A stretch of 38,259 nucleotides of DNA from Geosiphon pyriformis (Eukaryota; Glomeromycota; Glomeromycetes; Archaeosporales; Geosiphonaceae). Where the stretch lies: positions 4,741-42,999 of the forward strand of contig JAAOMT010000415.1 of assembly GCA_016748015.1 (NCBI GenBank), read 5' to 3'. Position numbers and translations under genes: made by a program. Below are positions 10,591 through 19,748 of the stretch, one piece after another; position 1 is the stretch's first letter, and each line of letters opens with the position of its first letter. Below the pieces are notes generated by a model. That model saw nothing but the letters and a program-made list of their open reading frames with translations, searched no databases and had not been told where the DNA came from.

Positions 10591-12703
10591 ATTCTAATGG
10601 CTGGGTTAAGGAACTGGGAATTAGTTGATAGACTACCATTGATGATCTCCAGCTCTGTTGTGTCAATCTCAGTCTTTGGGTTCTGTTTTAAGATAAGTTT
10701 TGTGGCAGTATTTGAATTTGTTGGAATTAATAGATTACTTGAAACTGCAGCTAATAGATAGGCTGGGACTGCAATTGATAAATTACTGGTGTTATTAGCT
10801 GATAAACTGGTGGTTGATAGATTGGCTGTTGCATCATAGGTAGATAATTTAGTTGATATGGTTCTGGGTTTGATTGATAATTCAGAGTCTAAAATCTGCA
10901 ATCAGGGTTTTGATATTAATTTCCCGATTGTTGGTTATCTAGTCTTAATCTACAGTCAATTCTCAAATGTCTTTGTTTACTACAGTATTGGCAAACATGT
11001 GTCTTCTGCTCTCACTGTTAATTGGTTGAGAACAATGAATACAACTAATTCTGGAAACAATTTGTGGTTTTTTAAGTATTATGTTATTATGGAGGTTAAT
11101 AAATTGTTTGATTGTTAGCTAAGTATCTCTCTAATTTTTTATCAATGGAATTACTGAATTGTTTCAGCTTAGAGTCCAATTCAGATGATCTATTCATTAC
11201 TAGATTAATGGTCTGAATATGGTTGGCTTTGAGTTTGGCTGCTTCAAAATCTCTGGCGTGTGTAACTGCAGCTTGAAAGTCTGTTAAATGTATTGGACAT
11301 ATGCATTATAAGAGGCTACTGTATAATTTGCAAATAAACTGATTCAAGATCTGGATTGCAGTAAAGTAATCGACATTAATGGTTTGTATTTGGTGCAAAT
11401 TTTGATGAGAGCATCTTAAGTAAGTGGTAACTGTTTTAGTATCCCTCTGTTTGATAGTAGTGAAAGTATTGGCCAAGCCATTAATGCTATTGCTGTTACT
11501 AAAATATCTTAAAAATTCCAATTTAAATGCCTTAAATGTTTGGAGTTTTAAAGCTAGATTATAATACCATGAATTGGCGGCATCCTGAAGAAAATAGAGA
11601 ATTGCTTGAAGGACTTTGGCATTATTCTAGTTGTTGGTAGTAATGGCTTTGGTGATATTATTGATCCATGTTTGGGCATTGTCTTTTTTGCCAGAAAATT
11701 TTTCTAACTTTGCGATGGGTGCATATGCCATTTGTGCAATCAGTTGTTGTTGTGCTAGTAGTGGTTAAAAGTGTTGTTGTAGCTGTTGAAGCAGTTGTTG
11801 TGGTTGTTGTAGTAGTTGTAGTGGTTGTGAAACAGGTTGCTGAAGTGGTGGCTGTTAAATTGGTTCAATAATTGGTTTAACTGGTGGCTAATCAATGACA
11901 ATTACTAAAGGTAAGTTTTGCTGATTAATTGTTTTGGAGTTTGGATTGTTTTGAGGTTGTTGGGTTTGAATGTTTGGAGTTTTAACTTCCAGATTTTTTA
12001 GGATCAGGTTTTGGTAAGTAAATTCTTGATTCTCACTTTTTTTTTCTTCTGATTCAGTTACTTTCCACAGACTCATGGTTTCGAAATCTGGTTGAGGTGG
12101 CAGTGATTGAAATCCTGATGGTGTTGGTGATTACAATTTAAATCCTTCAAAATATTTGTCTTATGATCCTAATAATTCTGTTCTTCTTTGTTTACTTTGA
12201 AATGGAATTTGTCCAAAGGTTGATATCATGTTTGATGTGGACATGTCTGTTGAGAAAATATTGATAACACTTTCTGGTGTATAATAGTATGATAGATTGG
12301 TTGGTAATTCAACTCTGGTTTTCTTCCAAGTGGGTGGTTGTATTTTTTTGGGTATTACTGTTGGTGTTTGAAATTTTTTTTTGCCTTTGTTTGTATAAGT
12401 AATGGAGAATTGTTGTTAAGTGTACCTTTCAATGGTTTGATTGATTTCTTTAATGATTGGTACAAAACTGTAGTTTCTTGGTAAACTGGTATGTTGAAAT
12501 AATTCTGTATAGAAATTTTCTCTTGTGGATTTAATGTTAACTGTTCCTCCTAAGTAGTCTGTGATTTTATTATTAACGTAGAAGTTAAAAGCTAATTTTG
12601 CTGAAAAATAGTTATTGTTTAATTCTAATTGTTGGCTGTACTGTTGAAACAAGAATTTGGCAAATCCTAAATGGTTTGCTCCTATGATTTCTGATTCTGC
12701 CAC
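10591..12703 (-). pseudogene. gag of element B
   Basis: Capsid and nucleocapsid region. The frame starts near 12703, where a GTG (reading K-V-A-E-S) occupies the place of a GTG in elements A and C; there is no ATG there. A Gln-rich stretch (~11720-11860) precedes a Retrotrans_gag-like region (WINNITKAI, ILYFLQDAANSWYYNL, ~11300-11720). A CCHC knuckle reads CQYC, KQRH, RIDC (~10945-10990). A Tyr/Gln/Pro-rich tail follows. Stops are scattered through it. Gag would form the particle that packages element RNA. Confidence 0.75.
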
Positions 12704-12753
12704 TTTTGAATAATTGTTGTTGGTGCCAGTTCTTTGTAGGATTATACCTCACA

Positions 12754-12763
12754 GAGAGCACCA
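12754..12763 (-). other. primer-binding site of element B
   Basis: The coding strand reads TGGTGCTCTC, two bases (TT) after the end of the 5' LTR. The same sequence and spacing occur in element A (14032) and, with one change, in C (27411-27420). It should pair with the 3' end of a tRNA ending GAGAGCACCA; I cannot say which tRNA. Confidence 0.75.
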
Positions 12764-12765
12764 AA

Positions 12766-13178
12766 TGTTACAAGTGATTATTTGGGGTCTCAAAGCAAAT
12801 AACAAACCTGTAACTTGATGCTTGGTTGATTTTTTTAGCATTGATTTGAAGATATTGTTATCTGAAAGTTTTGGTTGAGACCTTTGTATAATAGACAGAA
12901 ATTTAATAGTTGTTTCAGTAGCTTCCTGAAATCACAATTCCATCGAATTTTTTTCTCAGTATAGTAACCAATAATCTTTCTGGTAAGCTATTCTCAAATC
13001 TATAAGTGTTTTATCTTTGTTTTACATGTCTTTTACCAGTTTCTATGACATTTGTACTTCAATACTTAATTCTTAATCAATTAGTAAAACAAAAGAATAA
13101 CAAAGAAAATAAAACAAATAAAAAGAAATAAGAAAATAAACCAAGACAGTAGTAAGTTAGTATTCCATCAATAGCTGT
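12766..13178 (-). repeat. 5' LTR of element B, left part (split by element A)
   Basis: This matches 5034 to about 5451 of the other B LTR. It starts TGTTACAAG and breaks off after ATAGCTGT, where element A is inserted. The remainder continues at 22919. The two parts total 795 bp against 811 bp in the intact partner. Confidence 0.9.
13175..13178. repeat. target-site duplication of element A, left
   Basis: CTGT here and CTGT at 22915-22918 flank element A exactly. The uninterrupted site in the other B LTR (AATAGCTGTGATTAAG, near 5442-5457) contains CTGT only once, which shows the duplication directly. Confidence 0.92.
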
Positions 13179-13290
13179 TGTTACCAGATGAAATTAGAGA
13201 TATTGTTTAGCATAAAATTACCCTTATAATTCTTATCATTAAATTAGCATTTCAAATTATCACTTATTACATTTAGCAAATACCCGAAAT

Positions 13291-13385
13291 TTGCCGAAAT
13301 AATTGATAGTTTACCGAAATATTTAATAGTTCGCAGAAATAACTTGTAGTTTGCTAAAATGTATTTTTAGTTCAGCGAAATTGTA
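13291..13385 (+). repeat. degenerate ~20-bp tandem repeat in 5' LTR of element A
   Basis: Consecutive units read TTTGCCGAAATAATTGATAG, TTTACCGAAATATTTAATAG, TTCGCAGAAATAACTTGTAG and TTTGCTAAAATGTATTTTTAG, followed by a partial fifth. The unit core is GCCGAAAT followed by an A/T-rich half. The array is upstream of the TATA-like box. Confidence 0.75.
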
Positions 13386-13431
13386 GAAAAGAGCAAAGTT
13401 CAAGTTCATAGAATAGTGTTATGACAAGTTG

Positions 13432-13439
13432 TATAAAAA
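13432..13439 (+). promoter_or_regulatory. TATA-like box in 5' LTR of element A
   Basis: TATAAAAA after the conserved GACAAGTTG; the 3' LTR has TATATAAG in the same position (22316-22323). This is the likely core promoter for element A RNA, by position and conservation only. Confidence 0.45.
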
Positions 13440-14031
13440 AAAGCTTTTCTCTTCGAGAAAATATATTTTAGTTCAAATTTAACAATTAGAATCATCTTTT
13501 ACACAAAAAAATGAAATAAATATCAAATAATTCGAAAAATCAAATCCTTAATTATTTTTCTTTTAAAATTACTCAATTTCTACTAAACAGTTTTGAAATT
13601 GATTAGCTACCAATTTCAATAAACTGTTAGTAACTCCAGGTCTGGATAGAAAACGTTTCTCTTGACAAAATTCTATTTCTTTTATATTTCTTTTATTTTT
13701 CTTTTCTTTTCTTATTACAATCATTAGGGTAGTCTACAGACAAGATTCTATAGAAGAGTTGACTTTCACAGCAAAGTAACTACATATTTTTAGTAAGCTT
13801 CCAGATGAGCAATCCCTGGGAAAGAGTTGACATTTACTACAATGTAACTACATAAAGTAACTGGCACAGAATTGGCCATTCCACTTATAAGCCCAGCAGT
13901 TCAAATTATAGGAAATAATTTGAAGATAAATTCAGTTACTGGAGGTTCAACCACATCCAGAAAACGTGAATTCACAGCAAACAGGCATCAACAACATTAC
14001 AGAAAAGAGACCAAAAACCTCCAGTAACATT

Positions 14032-14043
14032 TGGTGCTCTCCC
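14032..14043 (+). other. primer-binding site of element A
   Basis: TGGTGCTCTCCC lies two bases after the 5' LTR, as expected for minus-strand priming by a tRNA whose 3' end is complementary. The first ten bases are identical in element B. Confidence 0.8.
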
Positions 14044-14074
14044 ACGGAAACAACACAGCAAAAACAACTTCAAA

Positions 14075-15766
14075 GTGGTGACCACACCAGACACAACAAC
14101 TCTAGAGTATTACCAATCAATTTACACCCACTGCAAGCAAAGATTCAACATTCCAAATGGAATTGAAGTTGTCAAGAAATCAATATACCAATACATTGAA
14201 AACTGCATCAACAATTATCTTTTTGGAAATTACAATATTTCAGAAGTTAGAAGCAACCTTTACAATAATTTAGTACACTATTTACAGTTGGGAACTGAAA
14301 ACCTTAACAGTGAAACACTTGTCACTTACTTTCAAGAACTTAATTTTAACATTATTAAGTACTGTGAAGAAACATATCTAGTGCAGTCTCAATACTCCAT
14401 TAATTTTGAATCAGAGACAGAAACAAGCAACAAAGGCAAACAAAAATTGAAACAATACTCAAAAACCACCCCAAATACTCCAATACTACCAAAAACAACT
14501 GCCAAACACTTACAAACACCTGAACAAGGAACTAGTTCAAAACTTCCACTTACTATCACACCTTTTCCAGCTTTACTTGCACAAGCACAAACACCTAATT
14601 CACCCTTAAATTGATTTGCAAGACTAAAAGATTTTACATCACCCAGAAGTCCCACCAGACAACAAGAATCCCTTCAAACTAGTTCTAATCTTTTTGACTT
14701 TCTAGCTGAAAATCAAAGTGAACACTCTGAGACAGCAGCGAACAAAGAAAATAACTCTGAAATATCTGAAGAAGAATCAATAGACAGTGAAAATAAAAAA
14801 GACAAAATGACAGCATACATCACAAAAATCTTTGAATTCAATGGAGAAGACATTGAGACCAGTCCCCAAGAATGGCTCAACCAAGTTACTAAAGCTGGAG
14901 ATGCAAATGGATGGAATGTTGCCCGAATGTTAAGAACAATTCTCTACTTTCTCAAAGAAACAGCAGATAAATGGTTCGAAAACTTGACCACCCTTTTTAA
15001 TGACTGGACAGCTTTTAGAACTGCCTTCTTAGAACAATTTACTGATAACAACACCTCAATCACACTTCAAAATTGTTTTCGCAATATCAAACAAAAACTC
15101 TCCGAATCTGTCATGACTTATATTGAGAAATTCAATAAACTTCTCAGACAAATTTGCCAACTTGAAACTAATAATTATTATTTTGATGCTCAAATCTTGG
15201 ATCAATTTATTGCTGGTTTAAAGGATAAACTGATTAAAAAGGTTTGCCCACATGCCCCAGAAGATTTAAACTCTGCCATTCAGCATGCAAAGAGATATGA
15301 AATGGCTATAAAAGAAACCAATCATACAAAACTCATAAACTTAGCCATTAGAGAAACCAGCTCAGCAGCTGAAGAGAAAATTGACCAACTTGCAAAGAAA
15401 GTTGAAAACTATTTCATCAACCAACAACAACAGCAACCCCAAAGATATCAACTACCCCAAAGACGGAATCAAAACAACTTCGTATTATTTTCTAATAACC
15501 AGTCTCAGATTTGCCATTACTGTAAAATCCCTGGCCACTGAAAAAAAGATTGCAGAAAGCTATAATGAAACCAACAAAATAAGAGTAATCAATATTACCC
15601 TTCACCACAGCAATCTTATTATCAACTACCATCACCAGCTTACTATTCACCAAGACCCCAACACCAAAATAACTATTATCAACCTGCTCCACAGCCAATC
15701 CAACAGCAATACCAACAACCACTCACACAATATTATCAAGTATCTGCTTGAAGATTGATTCTGCAA
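14075..15766 (+). pseudogene. gag of element A
   Basis: N-terminal part of a single frame that runs to 19702. It opens with GTG (K-V-V-T) and no ATG; the first in-frame ATG is at 14807 (MTAYITKIFEF). Residues after 14807 carry a Retrotrans_gag-type capsid core (EWLNQVTKAG, ILYFLKETADKWF, FRTAFLEQF). A CCHC zinc knuckle lies at 15512-15553 (CHYC, PGH, DC), interrupted by TGA at 15539 where Trp is expected. A Gln/Tyr/Pro-rich tail follows. Stops at 14612, 15539 and in the tail fit mutated CGA, TGG or CAA codons. Gag builds the particle and binds the RNA. Confidence 0.85.
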
Positions 15767-15889
15767 AATCAATTTACACTACAAAACCAATACCAATTAA
15801 ACAACAATAGAATTAATTCGAACAACTAATTGGTTTCCTGAAATTCAGCTCAACTAAAACCCAACCATACTCAATTTAGTTATCTTACA

Positions 15890-16450
15890 ATGCCAGAAAA
15901 ACAGGATTTTTACCATACTGCACTCTCAGAAGGTAGAGCTGTAGCACAACAACAAAACTTTTCCTATATTTCTATCACAATCCCACCAGCCAGAATTACT
16001 GAAAATGCCAACCTTTCAAATATATTTTCTTTTGAATTTGAAGCAAATGAATCACCATTCTTGCTTAGCAATGCAGTGGCTAACAAGCAAAAAGCCATTA
16101 CTGCAATGTACACAGAAGCTGAAGTAGAAGAAAAGCCAATTCGCTTGATCTTAGACAGTGGATCCGCCGGAAGCATCATCACATATTAATTGATGCAGCA
16201 GCTAAAGAGAAATGTTGACCGACCAGCTCAGACAATTATTGTTACTGCTGATAGCATGAAAAAGACTCCAGTAGGAGAGATTGACAACTTCCCATTCACA
16301 ATTGACGGAATCACTATTTCAGTCAAAGTTCTGGTCATGGATGCTCCCCAATACCAAGCTTTCGTCAGAAATGATTGGCTTCAAAAAGCCAATGCTAATC
16401 TGAATTAGAAGACACAAGAGTTAACAATCTCCTACCAAGAACAACACGCC
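15890..16450 (+). pseudogene. aspartic protease of element A
   Basis: Retropepsin-type protease that would cut the Gag-Pol polyprotein. The active site reads LDSGSAGSI, with the catalytic Asp codon at 16154-16156 intact. A hydrophobic segment (ITISVKVLVM) and a region ending NDWLQKANANLN follow. Stops at 16187 (TAA) and 16406 (TAG, aligned with Trp in element C) break it. The element C copy has lost the active site (LNSRSARNI). Confidence 0.82.
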
Positions 16451-16549
16451 CAGGTATCTGCCACTTGTGGTACATTTAACAAACACTCTGAAAAAGCCCT
16501 GGCTTTTGAATTCGAATCAGAAGAAAAAAAGCCCATTATTGAAACATTT

Positions 16550-17440
16550 ATGGCACTTGGGTCAACTCTCAATTGGGCTGATGAAACTGAACAACAGTAC
16601 TTTTCAACAAATAATTCTCTTGAAACAAAAAAACCAGTGACAGCTGGATGGAATGTCCTCTATTCAAAACCAGAACCACGAAAACAATGCCCCTACATTC
16701 TACTCAAATGCAAGAACTGCCACAAGAAACTCTCCTCAATGGGAGCCTGCATTTCACCTGAAGAAAAATATGAAAATCATACTTGTTATTACTGCAAGAC
16801 TTGCCACAAAGAACAATGGAGCCATCTAATAAAAAAAAGTGGAAAATGGGACAACACCTCTTGTTTGACTTGTGGAGATATACTACCAGAAGAATGCAAT
16901 TGGATTGATGTAGCAATGAGAGAAGGAGTCTGTGATCAGACCTGCCAATATGCTTTATCAATTTCAGAAAAAGTAAAAAGAGGAACACCCTTTAATGTGG
17001 CATACAACAGTGCTCTCAACAAACTTTATTACTACCCCCATGATGCTAAGATGATTTTCGACTTAACAATAGCATTAATTAATGGAGCTACCAAAGAAGA
17101 TGTCCATCAAATGAAGAAAACAGAATATATTGAATATACATTAGAATTAGCTGGATTCGATTATGAAGATGAAGTAAAAGTATACCACGAAATCGCAAGT
17201 TACACCTACCCGACCCAAAAAGCTCAAATTTAATGATTAGAGCAAATAAACATTAAATTATGTAAGGAGTGTATAATGCTATGTGATGAACAATGGTGTT
17301 CTGAATGCTATGCCCTTAGCATTCCATTATCCAGTGAAAGTGACAAATATGAAATCAAATTTGGTGAACCTGAAGCAACAGAAAAAATTGAAACAACACC
17401 CATCTATCTCATCAAAAATCAGCCTGCTTCACAATTCAAA
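16550..17440 (+). pseudogene. cysteine-rich, probable zinc-binding module of element A
   Basis: This lies between protease and dUTPase in the same frame. Cysteine pairs run CKNC, then CYYCKTC with nearby His (CHKEQ), CLTC, GVCDQTC, and, after a double stop at 17231-17236, CKEC and CSEC. Spaced CxxC pairs suggest at least two zinc ribbons. The middle is acidic and helical-looking (ALINGATKEDV, YTLELAGFDYEDEV). Element C has the same module with several Cys changed. I do not recognise it as a named family; it may bind nucleic acid or act as a linker. It is absent from element B. Confidence 0.7.
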
Positions 17441-17880
17441 TACTTCAACAACAATAGACAAGGAATAAAGCCTGAAAAAGCCCACAAAATTGATGCTGGA
17501 TATGATCTAAGATATCCAGAAAAAGATACTCTTACTCTCAAACCTAAATCACTCACAAAAATCAACCTCAAAATTGCTCTCAAAATCTCACTAAAGACAA
17601 TGGTCCAAATCACTTTATGATCATTATTGGCAAGCAAAAGAATTAATGTTAGAGGAGGAATCATAGATGCGAGATATACAGGAGACATTACAATCATGTT
17701 ACAAAATGAAACCAATAAACTTTTTCAGATTGAACATGCCAAAAAAATCACTTAAGCTATTTATTTACTCTTAATCAACATTTCGGGTTTACAATTAGTC
17801 AATCAAAGAGAACTATTGAAAAAAAATGAAAGAGAAACCCAAAGTTTTGGTTCAACTGGACAATTCACAGTTCTAGTAAA
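17441..17880 (+). pseudogene. dUTPase domain of element A Pol
   Basis: All five dUTPase motifs occur in order: motif 1 DAGYDLR (17492-17512); motif 2 SLLASK, with TGA at 17618 where Arg is expected; motif 3 GGIIDARYTG (17654-17683) with catalytic Asp and Tyr present; motif 4 HAKKIT, then TAA at 17753 where Gln is expected; motif 5 SFGSTG (17843-17860). Length (~145 residues) fits a trimeric dUTPase. The enzyme hydrolyses dUTP and limits uracil in newly made cDNA. Known retroviral dUTPases lie near the protease or between RT/RNase H and integrase; here it lies between protease and RT. Confidence 0.85.
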
Positions 17881-19260
17881 CATAGCTCTTAATAAACAAA
17901 ACAAATCTTACTAGATTCTATGACTTCCACAACCAATTACTATTTCACCCTTTGGAGAACATCTGGAAATCTACACTTGCCCAAAGTCAACAACCACACA
18001 ACAAATTTTTGAATCCAATGAACAAGTCTGCTTGGAACATAATATCTCAATCCCAAACATTTATATTCCAGAAGGAACAAAAAAAGTTCAAGTTACTTTT
18101 TACAATCCCAACAATTATCCTATAGTTTTATTAAATAACTTAGAAATTGGAATTATTCACAGTAATATTTTTCAACAGAAATTACCCCAGACAGTTCCCA
18201 ATTTCTCAGAAATTATTGAACATTCACTACCAAAAATCAACCCAAATCCCAGTTCTGAGAACTACTATATTGTCATGGAAAAACTATTTCGAATCAACAT
18301 GGGACAACTTGAACCACAACAACAAAACCAGCTCAAAGAGCTAATTGCAAAATTTGCTGATATCTTTGCTAAAAACAACAATGACTTAGGAAGAACCGAT
18401 TTGGTTTAACACCAAATCTATACAGGAAATGCCAAACCAAGGTGACAACAAGCCTACCAAGTTGCCCCAAAAAGTTACCAATTTATCCGAGAAGAAGTAC
18501 AATGGATGCTTAACAATGGGCTTATTCAACCATCAATGAGTCCATGGGCCTCACCTGTGGTCCTAGTTAAGAAGAAAAATCGAAAGATACAATTTTGTGT
18601 TGATTATTGACAACTCAACAGTGTCACCATTGGAAATGCCTACCCTCTTTCTCGAATTGATGACATGTTAGATGCCCTTGGAAAATCCAAATACTTTTCA
18701 ACACTAGATCTAGAAAGCAAATACTGGCAAGTTGCCATGGATCCCAAAAATCGTCTCAAAACAGCATTCACCACTTAAGGAGGAAACTACAAGTTCAACG
18801 TAATGCCTTTCAGATTATGCAATGCATCAGCAATATTTCAAAGACTCATAGATGTTGTTTATAAAGACCTCCTTTGGAAATCAGTAGTTGTTTATCTCGA
18901 TGATACTGATGTTTATTCATCATCTTTTGAATTACATTTAAAACACCTGTGTGAAGTTTTTCAATGATTACGGAAAGCAGAATTGAAACTAAACATCAAA
19001 AAATGCTACTTCAGAAAAACAAGTCTGGCCTTTCTTGGTCATATTGTTAGCAAAAATAGAATTAAACCAGACCCCAGAAAAATCAGCACTGTCAAGAACT
19101 TCAAGACTCCACAAAATACCACAGAATTGAAAGGATTTATTGGATTAGCTTCCTATTACCGAAAATTCATCAAAGAATTCTCAGAAATTGCAAAACCCCT
19201 CAACCAGCTCACTACTAAAAACGTCGAATACAAATGGATGGAAGAACACTAAAAAGCTTT
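17881..19260 (+). pseudogene. reverse transcriptase of element A
   Basis: A linker (NIYIPEGTKK, YPIVLLNNLEIG, FADIFAKNN) leads into RT. Motifs: SPWASPVVLVKKKN, FCVDY (followed by TGA for Arg), FSTLDLES with the first catalytic Asp at 18707-18709, FNVMPFRLCNA, and an intact YLDD at 18893-18904. The thumb and connection region reads FLGHIVSKN and GFIGLASYYRKFIKEF. Stops at about 18407, 18443, 18608, 18776 and 18965 are all explained by single transitions. There is no frameshift. It copies element RNA into DNA in cytoplasmic particles. Confidence 0.9.
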
Positions 19261-19702
19261 TGAAATTCTCAAGGAAAAGCTAACAACAGCTCCAATTCTT
19301 GCCTACCCAGATTTCAGTAACCAATTTCGACTAGCTACAGTCACTTTTTACACTGCCTTTGGTGCCATCTTATCACAATTAGATGACAATGGAAATGAGC
19401 AAGTAATTGCTTATACTAGTAAAACATTAAAACCAGCCAAAAAAAACTACCCTGTTACAGAACTAGAAACAGCAGCTGTAATTTGGGCTCTACACCACTT
19501 TAACCTTTATCTCAGGCCTAAAAAATTTGATATTATTACTGATAATATTAAACTCAAATGGCTTCAAAACAAAAACACCCAACTGAATGCAAAACAAACC
19601 CAATGGACAAGATTTTTAGCCAACTACCAATACATTGTACATCACAAACCAGGAAAACTCCACACCAACATTAATTGTCTCTCAAGAATGAGGCAAGATT
19701 AG
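19261..19702 (+). pseudogene. RNase H of element A
   Basis: Gypsy-type RNase H that degrades the RNA of the RNA:DNA hybrid. It reads AYPDFSNQF, AFGAILSQLDDNG, ELETAAVIWALHHF and FDIITDN. The first catalytic Asp, usually in TDAS, is replaced (ATVTFY). The frame ends RMRQD-TAG at 19700-19702. Element C ends with the same residues and TAA at the same point, so this looks like the natural end of the gag-pol frame. Confidence 0.85.
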
Positions 19703-19748
19703 AACATAAAAACAACACCCATTTGAATTAACAACAAAACAACAAACA

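Larger units (their letters stand above)
13179..14029 (+). repeat. 5' LTR of element A
   Basis: Starts TGTTACCAGA and ends CCAGTAACA. It matches the 3' LTR 21944-22914 but is about 120 bp shorter: after ACCCGAAATT it lacks the segment corresponding to about 22058-22175, and GAAATT occurs at both edges of the missing piece. It holds the ~20-bp repeats (13291-13385) and a TATA-like box at 13432. Differences from the other LTR in the stretch I compared by eye are mostly transitions. Confidence 0.93.

Noticed and set aside
10494-10901. 135-codon minus-strand ORF rich in Ser/Thr/Asn
   Set aside because: The neighbouring frame reads the Tyr/Gln/Pro-rich gag tail (QPIYQPPVYQL) that matches the gag tails of A and C and links knuckle to protease, so this ORF is a shadow.
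11668-11871. Valine-rich plus-strand ORF
   Set aside because: It is the antisense of a Gln-rich (CAA/CAG) stretch of gag B.
13291-13385. CRISPR-like spaced repeats
   Set aside because: Units are contiguous, degenerate and lie in every LTR copy of a eukaryotic retrotransposon; there are no unique spacers and no cas genes.
14075-19702. Alternative genetic code with UGA as Trp
   Set aside because: TAA and TAG stops are as frequent as TGA, TGG codons remain at many Trp positions, and some TGA codons replace Arg. Decay explains all of them.
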